Source: Diatrype stigma | Taxonomy: Eukaryota > Ascomycota > Sordariomycetes > Xylariales > Diatrypaceae | Assembly (NCBI GenBank): GCA_022225965.2 | Contig: JAKJXP020000004.1 | Span: 248,001-312,000 of the forward strand | Reading direction: 5' to 3' | DNA length: 64,000 nt | Part shown: one piece after another, positions 20,608 through 33,600 of the stretch | Layout of the letters: each line of letters begins with the position of its first letter | Numbering within the stretch: the stretch's first letter is position 1 | Position numbers and translations under genes: made by a program | Notes under the pieces: model-generated | What the model saw: only the letters and a program-made list of their open reading frames with translations | The model's database searches: none | What the model was told of the DNA's origin: nothing

Positions 20608-21485
20608 GTGGCTAGGTACCCCTATTTGTTTCTCTGTGAGCCCCGTCGTGAGGAGCTACCAGTAGGGTATTCTGGTGGACATAACCCTCTTTCACGTAAT
20701 CAGAGATTCCAGCGGATTATTGGCCTAGCATTCGCTGACTTTGGGATGTGGAGAAAACGCCTTTGCCGACACTTCTGGGATACAATTCATCTCACCTTAC
20801 TCAACATCATAAAGCGCTGTGAGGTAGAGAACACGGCTGGCGATAGGACGGAGAGGTCGCTTCGTTCAGTTCCTCAGGCTGTAGGTGAGGAAGCTTGCTT
20901 CTGTCAGGATGCTCAGAGAGTAGAGAGAGCACATCCGATCTCCCAAGACGTCGATGGCGAAAGAAACAACCACACACAGACACCACCGATAAGGACAGGG
21001 AAACATAAGATCAGGAAGAGAAGACTGTACAAGCTACCTACAAAGATTGGACAACTTCTCCACCGAGTAGCAAGCAAATGCTCCCATCTCAGCCTCCACC
21101 AGGACGGGGGCAAAACTGCTGTAAGACATTCGCTCAAATAAAAGAAGGTATTGGTCTGGTAGAAGTTGCATCAGTCACCAAACGGGACATCAAAAACTTC
21201 ATAACGGTTACTTGAGTTCGTTTCTTGGTGGCTGGTATGAATGATTTTAAGCCACAGGGGTAACATGCGTGGCCAACGTCAAGTTGGTAGGATGGGGTTT
21301 TGTAGCGATAGTCCCCATGTTCGGCGATCTGTATTTAGGCAGTGACACTCCATCAAAGTCAGGGCTGGGGAATCAACGTATCCCCTCATTTCTATGAATC
21401 ACCACTGCCTTGGGGACTCCTGGGCGTCTCGTATATGTATACTCGTAGAATGGTTTTGATTCTTAGACCAGAAGGCATATATCAA
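20608..21485. other. Possible extra 3' exon of the preceding gene, then convergent 3' flanks
   Basis: The plus strand stays open from 20,608 to 21,141 in the frame of the upstream hypothetical gene. The composition is not clearly coding after ~20,830. The remainder is the 3' flank of SAM37. Confidence 0.4.
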
Positions 21486-22837
21486 TCAAACCGGGACTGC
21501 CGGGACAGGCGAGACATCGACGGAGACATCGACATTGCCCTTGTGATACAGCGTATCTCTCGTAGAAGAGAATGCCGGCAATCCCTGGAGTATTGCCCCT
21601 ATCTCCCCGTATCGATGCAGACCAGTCAGTTCTCCCTTCTCTGGCTCGAATCGGTGTATACTCGCGCCAAAGGGGGACAGTGACTTGAAGAGTAGCCCGC
21701 CACCCACTGCCACGAGACCAGCCAATGCTGCTCCGACAGTGAGGACAAGGTGTGTTGGGTCTTCCACCTCATCATCACTTGCACCCTGCACGCCACCTTG
21801 CCGCCACCTTTTCCAGCTGTCTCCTATAGCAGGGACGCTCTCTACAAAGTTATCAGCAAACCTGCCCAGTACACTTACTGTGTTGTTGGGAGTCGTCGGT
21901 GCTTGCCAGGGCAAGTCTTTAGTTTCTGCACCGCCCGATTCAGGTACGGCAGCACGCATGCCTCGAGTGAATTCCGGTAGTTGACTATAAGACCTCTTCA
22001 TAACAGTGTCTAGGAAGGGGTACGGTGTCTGCACCTGCATGAGGGCTAAATAGCCGTAGGCTAAGAAGTCGAGAGAAGACGGGTTCTCATCTCGGAGGAA
22101 ATATTTCTTTGCTCCCCGGAGATCATCTAAAACCGAGAAGAAGTCCCCGGCAAGACCCTGCAAGCGGATGGCAGCCGTCTGCTCGGGTTTCAGCGTACTA
22201 CTGGGGCTGAAACGCTCCGGCAAGCGGAGGAAGCCGGTGGAGGTCGTAGTCGCCGCCGCATCGGTAGACGGATCGGCGTTGTCTACTTCGGCCGCTAGGT
22301 GGCCTAGGCCAAGGTGCTCGACCTTGTCGACGGCGGCAGCGCGGAGGGCGGGCGGCACAGTCCAGGTGAGCGGAAAGGGCAGGAGCGAAGAATACGCAGG
22401 TCGCGTGAGCCTAGCCCATGCCGCTGGTGAAACATAGAGGGACATAGCTAGGAGCGCCGATCCCCGCATGGTGAGGTAAGAGGCGCAGGCTAACGAGTCG
22501 GCCTTCTGCAGCGGCGTGAGATCATTGTCGATCGAATAAGATGTGTGCTTCGCTAGATAGGACACAATGTTGGCGTATCCAGACGTCCACGTGCCTCTGT
22601 GACTCAGGGCGGGGAGGACATCTGCACGGACCGATCAGCCGTAGGCCTCAAGCAATTACCGGCACGGAGGATTGGGAGGCACATACGGTCCGGGCTGACA
22701 GATGTGTCATTGCTGGCGATCAAGGTCCAGTCATCACAGGGCACCGTGTACTGAAAGTACGAAATAGCAGCTAAACACTCTGGGTCGATGGATGAGAGGC
22801 CAAAGGCCGGACCCCAAACGTGCAGCTTCAGCGCCAT
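21486..22837 (-). CDS. SAM37: Sam37/metaxin-like subunit of the mitochondrial SAM complex (two exons)
   Basis: Peripheral subunit of the outer-membrane sorting and assembly machinery that inserts beta-barrel proteins. Exon 1 is 22837-22687, the intron is 22686-22623 or 22622 (GTATGT...TGCAG), and exon 2 starts at 22621, giving 428 aa. The Tom37/metaxin N-terminal region is clear: MALKLHVWGPAFGLSSIDPE, then across the splice DHVLPALSHRGTWTSGYANI and VSYLAKH. A GST-C-like helical part follows. Near the C-terminus is one hydrophobic segment (HLVLTVGAALAGLVAVGGGL). The start is the ATG giving MALKLH, the conserved beginning in fungal Sam37; the in-frame upstream codon is TTG. The gene is convergent with the hypothetical gene to its left, and to its right lies the gene desert. 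Confidence 0.88.
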
Positions 22838-25800
22838 TCCGATTGATCTCAAACCCTGGTGTTAATCACGGGATCGGGTTCGTTTTCTTCTTCGAGAAGG
22901 ATTGTCTGTGGAAACTGGCAAGCCGAAGAGGCGACGAGGGAAAGGAACACCGCAATTGACCAATGGCTGGCTAGCTGACTGGCAAAGACCACGGACGTAC
23001 TTTTCTCTCCTCTCACATAACCAATCAACCGTTCTTGCGGTTTGAGTCGGCTCAGCGCTAAGATCGAAAACGACTCTGGAATTTAACCTGTTTTTCACCG
23101 CTTCAACAATAATAAGCAGTTGGAGCCCGAATTTTACTGCCTTGGAGCGACGGACGGACCGGACTTGGAGAGCTTGCCGATCGTGTGAAGAAGCGACTGT
23201 GATTCGGCGATCCTTTATGCTGGCAGCGGTCCACGCGGATAGCCGATCGTTGTTACATCCAGATTCGGGGGTCCCTCCAATGACGCACGGGAAACCACAA
23301 CTTGCCATTCCTAGGTAGGTACTATGTATTTCAGGTATGTATGTAGTCCCTTTGTCCGCCCCTCCCTCCCGTTCATTTCGTTTTCGCTCTCTCCACGTGA
23401 TGATAAGCGCTCGCCCGCTCGTTCGTTCCAGATCTGGGACGGATAAGGGAACAGCGAAAATCTCGGGCTAGCGCTGCACCTGCAACGTCACCCGTGCTAA
23501 GGAAGGAAAAGAGGTGGACCTGCCAAAACGTGTAGGGCAGGGTTACACATGTTGACGAGAGGGATGCTACCTACTTGTATGTAGGTAGACTAGTGGACTA
23601 CCTACTGTACCTACCTACTGGCGATAGGGAGAATGTCTAAGGCAGTTACCTAACTAGGTACCTAGTAGGTAGTTCGTACCGTGTTCGTTTTCGCCTCCCC
23701 CTGATTAATCCAGGGGGTGGCGAGAAGTCATGTCCCGGATTTTGTTAAAGAGGGATGTTATCTTAGTGCCAGGTACAACGAGTACATAGTGGTGATATCT
23801 ACCTACATACATCCACATATATTATAAAGCATCAGGGGCATCTATATACTACTGCCGTGTCCAGGGAGGATAATCAACGACCTATAGTAGGTAGGCACTA
23901 GGTAGTTATATCGTGGTGTGTTTATCGTGGTGTGTACGATATTCCCGATTGCGCGTGGAGAAAGAGGCTCGATTTTCAAGGGTCCTTCGAAAACTGGAGC
24001 GGAGCGGCTTGTTCCTCTTGCTTGAATCATGTCCATCCTTCTTCGGGCACGAGTTGAGCACGCAACCACGGTCTGGCAAGCGCTAGGTTTGATGAGCATC
24101 CACCGCCCAACCAACCACATCCGAAAGTGAGGCTTTCCCACCAAAGCCCCGTGTAGTATTAACTACACATGCAATAACAGTCAACCGGAGTGGCAGGGTG
24201 GAGAACAAAAATAACCCGGAGTTCGCGTTCACATAGGAAATAAGCAAGGGTGGACGAGCATACTTACGGGTAATCGATGTGATAAGTCAGCAAGCAAGCA
24301 ACGGCTGTTTGTCTGAGCACAGTAGCTACCTGGCGACGATGAGGGCGACGATGATGCAGGACGGGCACGGCCAACGGGCAAGCCCGAATTCCACCGCGTC
24401 GATCTGTCTTGGACCCTTCCAGCCCCCCGTATGCGCGCCGTCTTGATAGTATAACAAGTTGGGTATCTGGTGGGCTTCCACCCCGCCGAGCGCGCCGAGC
24501 ACGCCGAGCGGGAGCGTGGAGCATGGAGCAACTGTTCATTCCAAGATATTCCGCTAGCTCCTCCACGATTCTTTCAAAGTCTCGACAGGCAGGTAGGTAA
24601 CTACAGTACCTACATATGCAGTGAACCTGGAATGGGTATTCATGTCGCCTTGACGGCTGATCTGATCGGCTGCTGCCCCCCCTCATGCTTGAATCAGGTT
24701 AACGGGCATGCACGTCGCTATGTATCATCGCCGGGCGGCGCCGTTGTGGATCTGATATCTTGATATCTAATATACATAGTAGTTATGATGAACCCCTCGA
24801 TCCAGTCACGATGTAACTACCTATCACCGATCTTCTATATTCTTCGTAGTAGTATACCACACCGAGCGCAAGAGTGCAACGCAGTAGTTGGGTCCACGGA
24901 GGCAGGATCCTCAGTACCTCCCTACCTACTTCATACCTATGCCTCTACCATGAGAGCCGCGAACATTCACGAGCTTACCTCGGCACCGAGTGCGATATCG
25001 AAGATAGGAATATGTAATCACTCCCACTGGTCCTGGTCTAACCACATAGGCATCTACGTAGTGTATCCCGGCTGGGACCAGATCCGAATTAGCACGTAAA
25101 CTCTATTTCGAGAGCGGTATTATAGCCTCAAAACTACCTAGGGCGGTGGGCTCGATAGCGAGCTTACACACCTAGTCGTTGGGATTCTGCTAGTTACTAT
25201 GTAGAACACGGCCAGTTTAGTGGGAGTTTAGTAACCGGTTTTCTATGCCCAGGTGGTAGTAGGGTAGGGTACGGTCTACTAAAACTGACTCTAGCTCGGA
25301 GACAATGACTCTCGTATGCGTACTATGTATGCGCTGGGACTGGAGATGGAGCTGGAGCTCGAACGCCTAATAAGTAGGTGTTTTTGTTAACCCCGGGCAG
25401 CGCGGAATGCGAGCGCCAGGTCGCCGTACTGTCTCGTCGCATGAAACCCCAATTCCGGGCAAGACGAAGAAAGCGGAGATAGCGGCGGGCTAACTATGTA
25501 GCTATCGTACGTGTTCGTACAATACAATACCTACACTACAACAAAACAGTCTGTACCGGTAGTTACGAAGTCAGGTAGGAGAGAATGGGGGAACTTAAAG
25601 GTGCCCGTGAAGTACCGGTGGAGTTGGTAAAATGTAGGTTGAAATGAAATGAGCTGTTTATCTTTTCTTTTCCACCCAGAAAAAAATGGATGAAAGTTGC
25701 GAAACTTCGTCGCCTCACAATATAATATATTGAGGGAGTTAACGCGTACGCAAAAACCCCGTCTTTTCCGCACATCCCGACGCGCATGTGATAGATAGAT

Positions 25801-27169
25801 GGGTAGTAGCCTGGTAGATACGCCAGGTAAGAAGGTAGAGCCCGAGCAGGTAGTGTCATAAGGTGTCATAATAGTTGCTCCCGTCCAACCTGCAGTACCT
25901 ACCTACCTACCTACTACCTTACCCCCTAATACATAGTACTGTGAAAGACTCCCGCATGCCCAGTGGTGGTGGTCGGAACTAGTCTCCCGAACCGAATCCA
26001 CTCCTCGTGGAGGCACGCAAGCAGCTATGCCGGTAAACAGCTTAACTGGGCGTTAGTATAGGTCGTTAACGCTTTTCACTGTTACGAATAGTGATGTCAG
26101 ATCGCTCGTGACTTGGGCGCTCTCCCGCACGATTCATGCAACTGGGGTCGGGTGGAGATAAGACGGCAGTACGTTGCATAGGGCTCACTCGCGTGAAGCT
26201 GGGCATTTTGGCATTCCGTTCTTACCTACCATCGGGAACCGGCAACTGTCTGGGCAGTGCAGTGAGTAGGTCAACCATGTCTGCGTGTATATAAGGCATC
26301 ATGAACAGGGTATCACATTGGCATCACATTGATTCACGGTGCATGGGACAGCAATATGTGGTTCGTGATAATGTTGTATTCATGTTCAGCTTTCTCTTCT
26401 GCGTAACCATATGATCTTCAAATTCCATCGTTCGTCCGCGACCAAGATGTGCGCGTATACTGTCGTGAAATCCTCTCCCTTCCATGGGTATCCTTTGCAT
26501 GTCCGGCCATTCTTTGCAGAAGCCGCCGTGACGATGCAGTCTCTATAGTACATATCCCTGTAAACAACCCCTCCGGAACTCCCTTTGCGAGTGGCATGAT
26601 GATGACCCTCTCGTGTCCCCCTAAAGCAAAACCCTTGCCGTTGCGTGATGGTAGTCGTAAGATATTAAAGGGTGTTATTCGTGTAATAATACAGATCAGG
26701 TGGCATGCGTGACGATGACTAAGAAGGCAAAAGGCCCTTCGAGCCAGCTCGCAGGGAGGTGCCAAGTGGTTGGGTTGTGTGATATAGATTGCGAGGGGCA
26801 ATGCAGTCAGCCCCCACGTGCAGAGTTGGCATGTTTCTCCGTTGCAATGCAGATATCCCTTGAAATCTCGAGTTGCTATTCGCGCAAGTGTCCGTCGGAT
26901 TGATGAATAGGCTGTTGGTATGTGGGAGCACGCATGCGGAACCGATGACATGCATATGCAAATGCAGAGGCGCGCCAAAAGGAGGTTTAGAGCGAAAAGG
27001 TCAAAAATAGCATCTCTCCGTCCGAATGATCAACAGACGGGAGCCGAAAACAGGGCTGCATGCGCACGCTTCGCTGTTTCGATACTGCAAATGCTTTCAA
27101 GCCTCTCGTAGTGTAGGTGGTGTCGGTCTAATGCGCCGACAGAGCAGGCCGCGATAGTTGTTAAGCGGC
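22838..27169. other. Gene-poor region, part 1
   Basis: About 4.3 kb upstream of SAM37 with no supportable gene. GC is ordinary. It is rich in TACC/GGTA tetranucleotide runs (for example 23,560-23,670 and 25,890-25,920) and TAC-GTA palindromes. Open stretches such as 22862-23308 (minus, 148 codons) and 26418-26978 (minus, 186 codons from a TTG) lack any recognisable motif. Confidence 0.5.
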
Positions 27170-27269
27170 ACCGATAGGACTGCCCATTTAACCACTCTTG
27201 GGCAGAGGCGGAAGGGGCCGGCTCGGGGGCGGGCCCGGGCAGGGAGGCAGCTGCGACGGGCGCTGAGAA

Positions 27270-27620
27270 GGCATCTCGAACTGAATGGAAGCCAGCTTGA
27301 CGGTTTGCGGTTGTAGGGCTTAGAGCCGGGTTGGTTGATTGCGATAGAGAGTCTGGTGTGAATACACGAGACTGAGTTGATATTGCTGTTGTTGATTGAT
27401 TACTAGACTGGTAGGCAGGCTAGTATGGTGGGCGAGGGTGTGATGTTGTAGACTCGAGAGTTTAGTAGCTATAGAGCTGAGCTGTAGTTGTAGAGTTATA
27501 GAGTAGTAGTGATGATGGTGATAAGTAAGTTGTTCTTGTATCTGTCTGATCCTTGATGAACTGAAACATTCAGGCAGAGGTGGTGAGAGCGTAGGGAGAG
27601 GGCTACGTGAATATATACGT
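27270..27620 (-). promoter_or_regulatory. Promoter/leader-like sequence, minus strand
   Basis: Read on the minus strand, a TATATAT at ~27,617-27,611 is followed by a long CA-rich leader (TCAATCAACAACAGC-like) typical of fungal 5' UTRs. It leads to an ATG at 27,274 that opens only a 28-codon proline-rich frame (MPSQRPSQLPPCPGPP) ending at 27,188. It could be the 5' end of a transcript whose main exon I cannot identify. Confidence 0.25.
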
Positions 27621-30600
27621 AGGAAGCCGAAAAGTGATAATCATCGGTTTGGTGGTCAATTAATGAAATGTCGCTAGATCCGCACCCCGTCTGTCGCAGG
27701 CTCAGGCTTCACTTCACGGGAAGGAACCTTCAAGCCAAGTACACCGCCTCGGGAAAGTACTCACTCACGACTTGGAAACACCCGTGCTTGTGCGTGCAAC
27801 AGCTGGGGCCCTGGGATTAACGCGGTACTTAGCAGGTAGCTTTCTTAGAGCGAGTTTATTGTGGATGACCAGAGAATAATTGAATTTCCCAAACAGACCG
27901 TCAAGGCCACAGTGACGCAGCCAGGAACAGGGAACAGGGAAGTCTGACGACGTGCCACAAAAAGAGGTGGTAATGAAACAAGCATAAGACCCAAATGGGA
28001 TCCCTGCAAGGTGTCAGATGTACAGTACAAACCTCTGGCAGCTGCGGTACCTGGGTACATGAGGTCCTTCCATCATCCCATCATCCTAGCACTGAGCATA
28101 GCGCTGAGCATCCCAGGCATCCCAGGCATCCCAGGCATCCTGGGCATCCTGGGCATCCCAGCAGCAGCGAACGAGCTGACAACTGGGGGAGAGGGGGCAT
28201 TTCCAACACGCCAACCACAACCATGCACGACCATGTTAGAGAGCTGATGATGAGGAGGACCTGGGCAATGATGGGATTGGGTTTGACCGAAAATAGAGGG
28301 CTGCCGACCTGCGACCAGCCAGCCAGCGTATGGACACGAACCCAACAGACCGACACGAGTGACGACCACGACACAACACAACCGGCCAGATATGCAGACC
28401 AAGCTGGTATGCAGTCAGGAGAATTAGGTATTGGATAGCTCTTGGTAGTTCTTGCAGTTCTAGCATAGCAGTTAGCAGTCCTAGCATGTAGTTCTGGTGC
28501 CGCTGCTAGTTCTATAGTCAAATTATTCAAGAATCTGTCGAGCTGGCTCTACATGTAATCCCCCAATCCATTCCACCAGTTCGTTCGTCATGCATACGAA
28601 GTCAACATTTGCACCAGCCCGCTATATGCAGCGTATGCAGCTGCGGCGATGGAGTGTAGTCGCGTTATCCCGTATTCCATATTATTTAGACACAAGAAGG
28701 TAGGTACATAGTGCATACGGAGTAGGAAGGCATTGTATGTGCACATGTATATGATAGGGATGAAAGGGATGATAGGGATGATAGGGTCGCACACACATGC
28801 ATGTGCCTGGGTTTTCACGTTTTCCTTCCACACTAGGCACGATTAGATTTCAGGAGGTTAACGAGATTAATGAGGATGAGGATCACAATTGGGTCTGAGC
28901 TCTAGAATGATCGGGCTACGGAGCACTAGACTGTATACTCCACCATGCATGGAAGACTCGTAGAACGATCAGGTACTCCACAGCCTATTTAACAGAAGCT
29001 CCACACCGCGAAACACGGCATAGCTTGGGCTTGCTTAGGTCTAGTCAACTCGGCTGTCAAGGGCTGGTTTTCTGTTTTTCACCTGTTTTCTGCTGCTGGC
29101 ATTTTCTGGACCATTTTCTGGACGGAGCCCGTCGTAAAAATTTTTGCCATCGCTACCGATCGCTCTTGCTCTTGTGTCATTCGACGCCGGCTACTGCCAG
29201 TCCAAGTGGGACCTCATCAGCACCTGCCTACATGCCTAGTGTAGTAGGTGTTCTCGTTGCGGTGAGTTTCTCTGGTGTTGATGTTGAATTAGCATCAACA
29301 ATTAGCATCAACAACTCGGCCGTTTCGGGCAATGGCTACCTACTATACCAGTATACATACATAGTAAGTAGTACAACGTGAGGGTGACCCCAATGGGAGT
29401 GCTACATTGACATCCATGGATGGTATCCGGACGTATTGATGAGGCAAATGAAAGAAAATTCTTCTGCAGGTGTTAGGTGTGGTTCAGGTTGCAATCCTCC
29501 ACCCTACCAGCTTGCATGCAGGTAGAGAGATTCTCACTCAGCAACTTTTGCCCGAGTTGTGGGAGGAGGCTCTCCATCATGATTCATGGCCTCCCTGCCT
29601 CCGGAATACCAGATAGACAGGCCAATGAGATATTCCAGCTGGTTCTGTGTACGACGGGAAGCAGTTAGCGGCTAATCTGTATTAAGCGTCCGTATCGAGC
29701 CTATCTGGGCACTTCTCAGTTCGCATATATATCTCCGTATGTATGTCGCTAATTATGTACGTACTAGCCGATGACGGCAGGGTTCTTTAGCACAAATTGC
29801 TCGCGAATAATAATTCATACCTACATACCTACCAACATAAGAACTCACCTGACTGACATATGTACGAGCGACCCCTGCAGCCCAGCCCTAAGCGCCTCGC
29901 ATCACTATGGGGGCTTGGGTAAGCCTGCAGGTCAAGACTATACCTAATGAAAGAAGAAACGAAGAAAAACAAAAAAAGAAACAAAAATACAAGTCTCGTG
30001 TACTTAGCTTGCTGATACCTACTTCTAGTCTCATATAGCAGATTGCTTGCCCGAGGTGGCACGAGGCCCTCGAAGGGATGAGAAATGTTATCAAGACCAC
30101 ACCTGTGCCGCTTATTGGTTATTGGCTCTGAAATCGCCATCACCTTTTCTTTTTTCACTCACCTCAGACTACCGTGTTGATAAGCCGGTAGGTATCAAGT
30201 ACGGCCGAGATCGAGTCCAGGTTTTGATGTGCATAATAGGCTGATGACAAACTAAATAAACGGTGGCTTAAGCCTTCGAGCTCAAGGTCAGATCAGTGTA
30301 TCCATCTACATACAGTAGGTGAAGATGCCGCGTGGTATACATAGTAGTTAGCAGGTAGCCGATGCCACTCAGCTACCGGAAATGCTAGTTGCCATTGGCT
30401 TTCGAGATAGTAACCATTGTTTAGCGTATTATGAAGGATTGAGGCTCGGCGTTTCCTACTACACGTGGATCAAGACTAATTCCCATTCGTAACAACAAAC
30501 CCCGAGTTTACCTAGAGAGGTAACACTCGGCATATTGGTTCAATCCACATTTACAGCAGTAACCACACGTACTATGTAGTAAAAAAAGAACGAGAAAAAA

Positions 30601-33600
30601 TTGCCTAGACCCTGAGCCCCAGATTCGGAAGTAGGTAACAATAAGAAGCACAGGTTATGTAATAGAGTTGGTGATAATATGCCGGATACCGATTTACCGA
30701 GCTTGAAGGACTCTAGAGGCTTGCGATGAGTGGATCTCGAATAGTAACGACTTCGTAATACAGGAACTAACAGCTGAGCGTATATCAAACGTTGATACCT
30801 TACCTTGCCTTGCCTTACCTTACCTCAAGGTATTACCCCATGTTCCTTACGAATCCTTGAAGGCCCATTGGCTTATGACTCATGATGTGCTGGCCAGCTT
30901 CCCCATCCTGCGTAAGGTGAGGTCGCCAGTAGTACGCATAGTAATTAACAACCGTCAAGTACCTATGTACGTGCTTGTGATTCTGGTGATTAACAACTAA
31001 TTAATTACATAGTCACTACGTAGTAGATCTCCCGTAGATAGAAGGCAACAAAACCGTGCGATCGTCGCGCAACGACAAGCCAGCTCCGCCGAAACTCTGT
31101 GCTATGCTGGTGCTATTATCATAAGAGCATGGTTCGACGTCGCATCTGCTCACCTACCTCCGCCCGCCAGGGTGGTCCAGGAACACATGCCGATGCATGA
31201 GGGCCTCTCCGCCATGCATGTCGCAGGTAACCATCGATAACCGAACAGAAGCAAGGCTGGGTGAGGTACGAAGTACTTAACCCTACGCATTGTACTTCAA
31301 GGGCGGGTTAGCACGCACAGCAGCAGGCTGGCACAAAGTTTCTACTACATAGCAATGGTGTACATAGTGGTCGTATGCGACGTAGTATATGCGGCTACTG
31401 TCTACGAAAGCACGGAGAATTCGGTAGATATGGCTGTGCTACCACATCGTATGCAGCAGAAGTGTATTTTTGGCAACTGTCAAGATCGTGGCTTTCGGGC
31501 TCTGAGTCTAGTTAATGGCCCTAAAGTGGATATTTGTCGCACCCACACTGTCATAACACAGGAATGTCTCGGCTGGACTGATCTGCCAGGCTGGTGGTTA
31601 CTCACTCGTACTCGTACTGCCGTGTCGTCGTATTCCGTCATTCTCATGATTGACCGACTAGCCTTGGAAGCCTTGGAGAAGCCTTGGAAGCACATCGGCC
31701 GGCCGTTGGCGCAGTTCATTCGAAGGGTGAACCCTGAAACCAGACGAAAACAGACCCGAAATCTCCTTCATAGCGCCTTCGTTGGGTGTTATGCAAGGAC
31801 AAGGCCGTCTCCCCAGATTTCTGATGAAAAAAAAAGCACGAGCATAGCGAAGGCTTAATTTCTTTCTCGCCCTAGGATCGTCGCTTAGCTCCGGTTTCAA
31901 GAGCTGGGCTAGCTCACTCATTAGGAGGTTCGGGCGTAGCGTCACTGCAATGTTCTAGAAAAAACCAGGAAGCAACTTGGCTTCTAGAAGAATTCCATAA
32001 TCCCTGGCGCCCCTGAATGTTACCAGGTTTTCCCTGTCACCGCGAATATCTCCTGTCGGACAGTGATCTGTGCAGTACATAGTACGTAAATGTACGGCGT
32101 TGGGCGTCTTGACGCCTAGTTCGGCGGGTTCAGGTACGAAGTAGCAGAACCTTTTTCTTTCTTCTCCTCGCTAGTACGTGCTAGTTTCGGGAGGATGTTT
32201 ACTGACTCAAGTTTGTGACCCCTACGATGCTCGGATCTTTCAAGGCGGCGACAGCGAACCGAGACCTTGAAGTCTTACCACCAGGCCGCTCTGATCGGAT
32301 CTCCTGGGAAAAAACCAATGTGGTTGATTACATATAATATGTATAGCTATGGTTTGTTCACCACAACAGTATAGAGAACGGTTTAGCTAAAATGGGACAC
32401 AAGGCCCTGGCTTCAGTTGGTTTGGTTTGGCCTTCCTGAGAGACGCAGGGATACCGACACCTTGGGCTGGAGAAACCATGTTCATGCACCGCAAATCCCA
32501 ACAGAACCTGTTCCGGATGCCGAAATACATCTTTGTCTCTTCACCGCCCTTGCACCTTGCCAGGCCCCATCGGTAGGGGTTCAGTTCAGTGGTCGCGATT
32601 ACCTATCCATTGTACAATACCTATCGTGTTATTCCGGGCAAGGTCGTAAGTGATGATCGCCCATGGGCTTATCGTACCAAATGCCGAGACAATTCGATCT
32701 GTCAAGCTACATACTGTAATGTGCAGGTTTTCGATATTGCGCTGTGTCTGTGGTGTACCCGGTCGGACGCCGCCCTAGTGTTCCAGGACTCGCAATTCTT
32801 TCGGCTCCGTCGGAATGCACTGACGAATGCTCTCCACATCGACTTGGACTTGACTACATACGCAGCCTCATATCAACAACGACGTACTATGATGTATGTT
32901 CACGCTTGAACGCGCAACCGTGACCACGTATCAGGAGGCTCGTTAATTGATTAACTGCGCGCTATTCGGCGCTGACTGATGGCCAATCCCTGCTCAATAG
33001 AACACTCTAGCTACGATAACTATAGGTCAGAGGCTGGAAAGTAGGTAAGCATGAGATCCCCAAAGTCGCAGCCCTACAATATCCGCTCACCTGCAGATGA
33101 GGCAGTGCATACATGGTTAAGACTCCCTCATCTTCGCCATCTTCGGAGGGTGAAGCCCGCTGACGGGAACGGTATTGGTCAGTTAGTCAGGCTGCAGAAT
33201 CCTATATGCAGGCATGAAAATGCAAGCCAAGTGACTTTGGAGGATGTATGCTAGCTATGTATATGTCCATCTTACTTACATTTGGAATATTGAGTTACAT
33301 ATAAGTCTCACGTGTTTGTCCCAAGGTATAGTCGCGGGTATTATCAGTAGATCTCTCAAGAGCAAGTTTAGTTACTTATGTATAGCTAAGTTAACAGAGC
33401 AGATGATCGTGCGGTGTGAATGGACAATGCACCTGAATCACATACTATCACATACTATTTCCTGAGCCTTCTATGCGCCATGATTCTCAGTGAGGGCTAT
33501 CTCGTTGATGATCCTAATGTACACAGCATACCTTTGGTTCAACCGTCTACGCTGCAATAGCCCGTAAACACGCGGCTACACGTAGTGCTATGCATCATGC

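Noticed and set aside
22862..23308. 148-codon minus-strand frame just upstream of SAM37
   Set aside because: Sits in the SAM37 promoter region, shows no motif, and ends 25 bases before the SAM37 start; not convincingly coding.
25890..25915. TACCTACCTACC run considered as interstitial telomere repeat
   Set aside because: The filamentous-fungal telomere unit is TTAGGG; this tetranucleotide does not match.
26418..26978. 186-codon minus-strand frame in the gene desert
   Set aside because: Begins at TTG, no domain, no splice logic, and unremarkable codon use.
31355..31858. 167-codon plus-strand frame
   Set aside because: No recognisable motif and the surrounding sequence has the same composition. 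Treated as chance.
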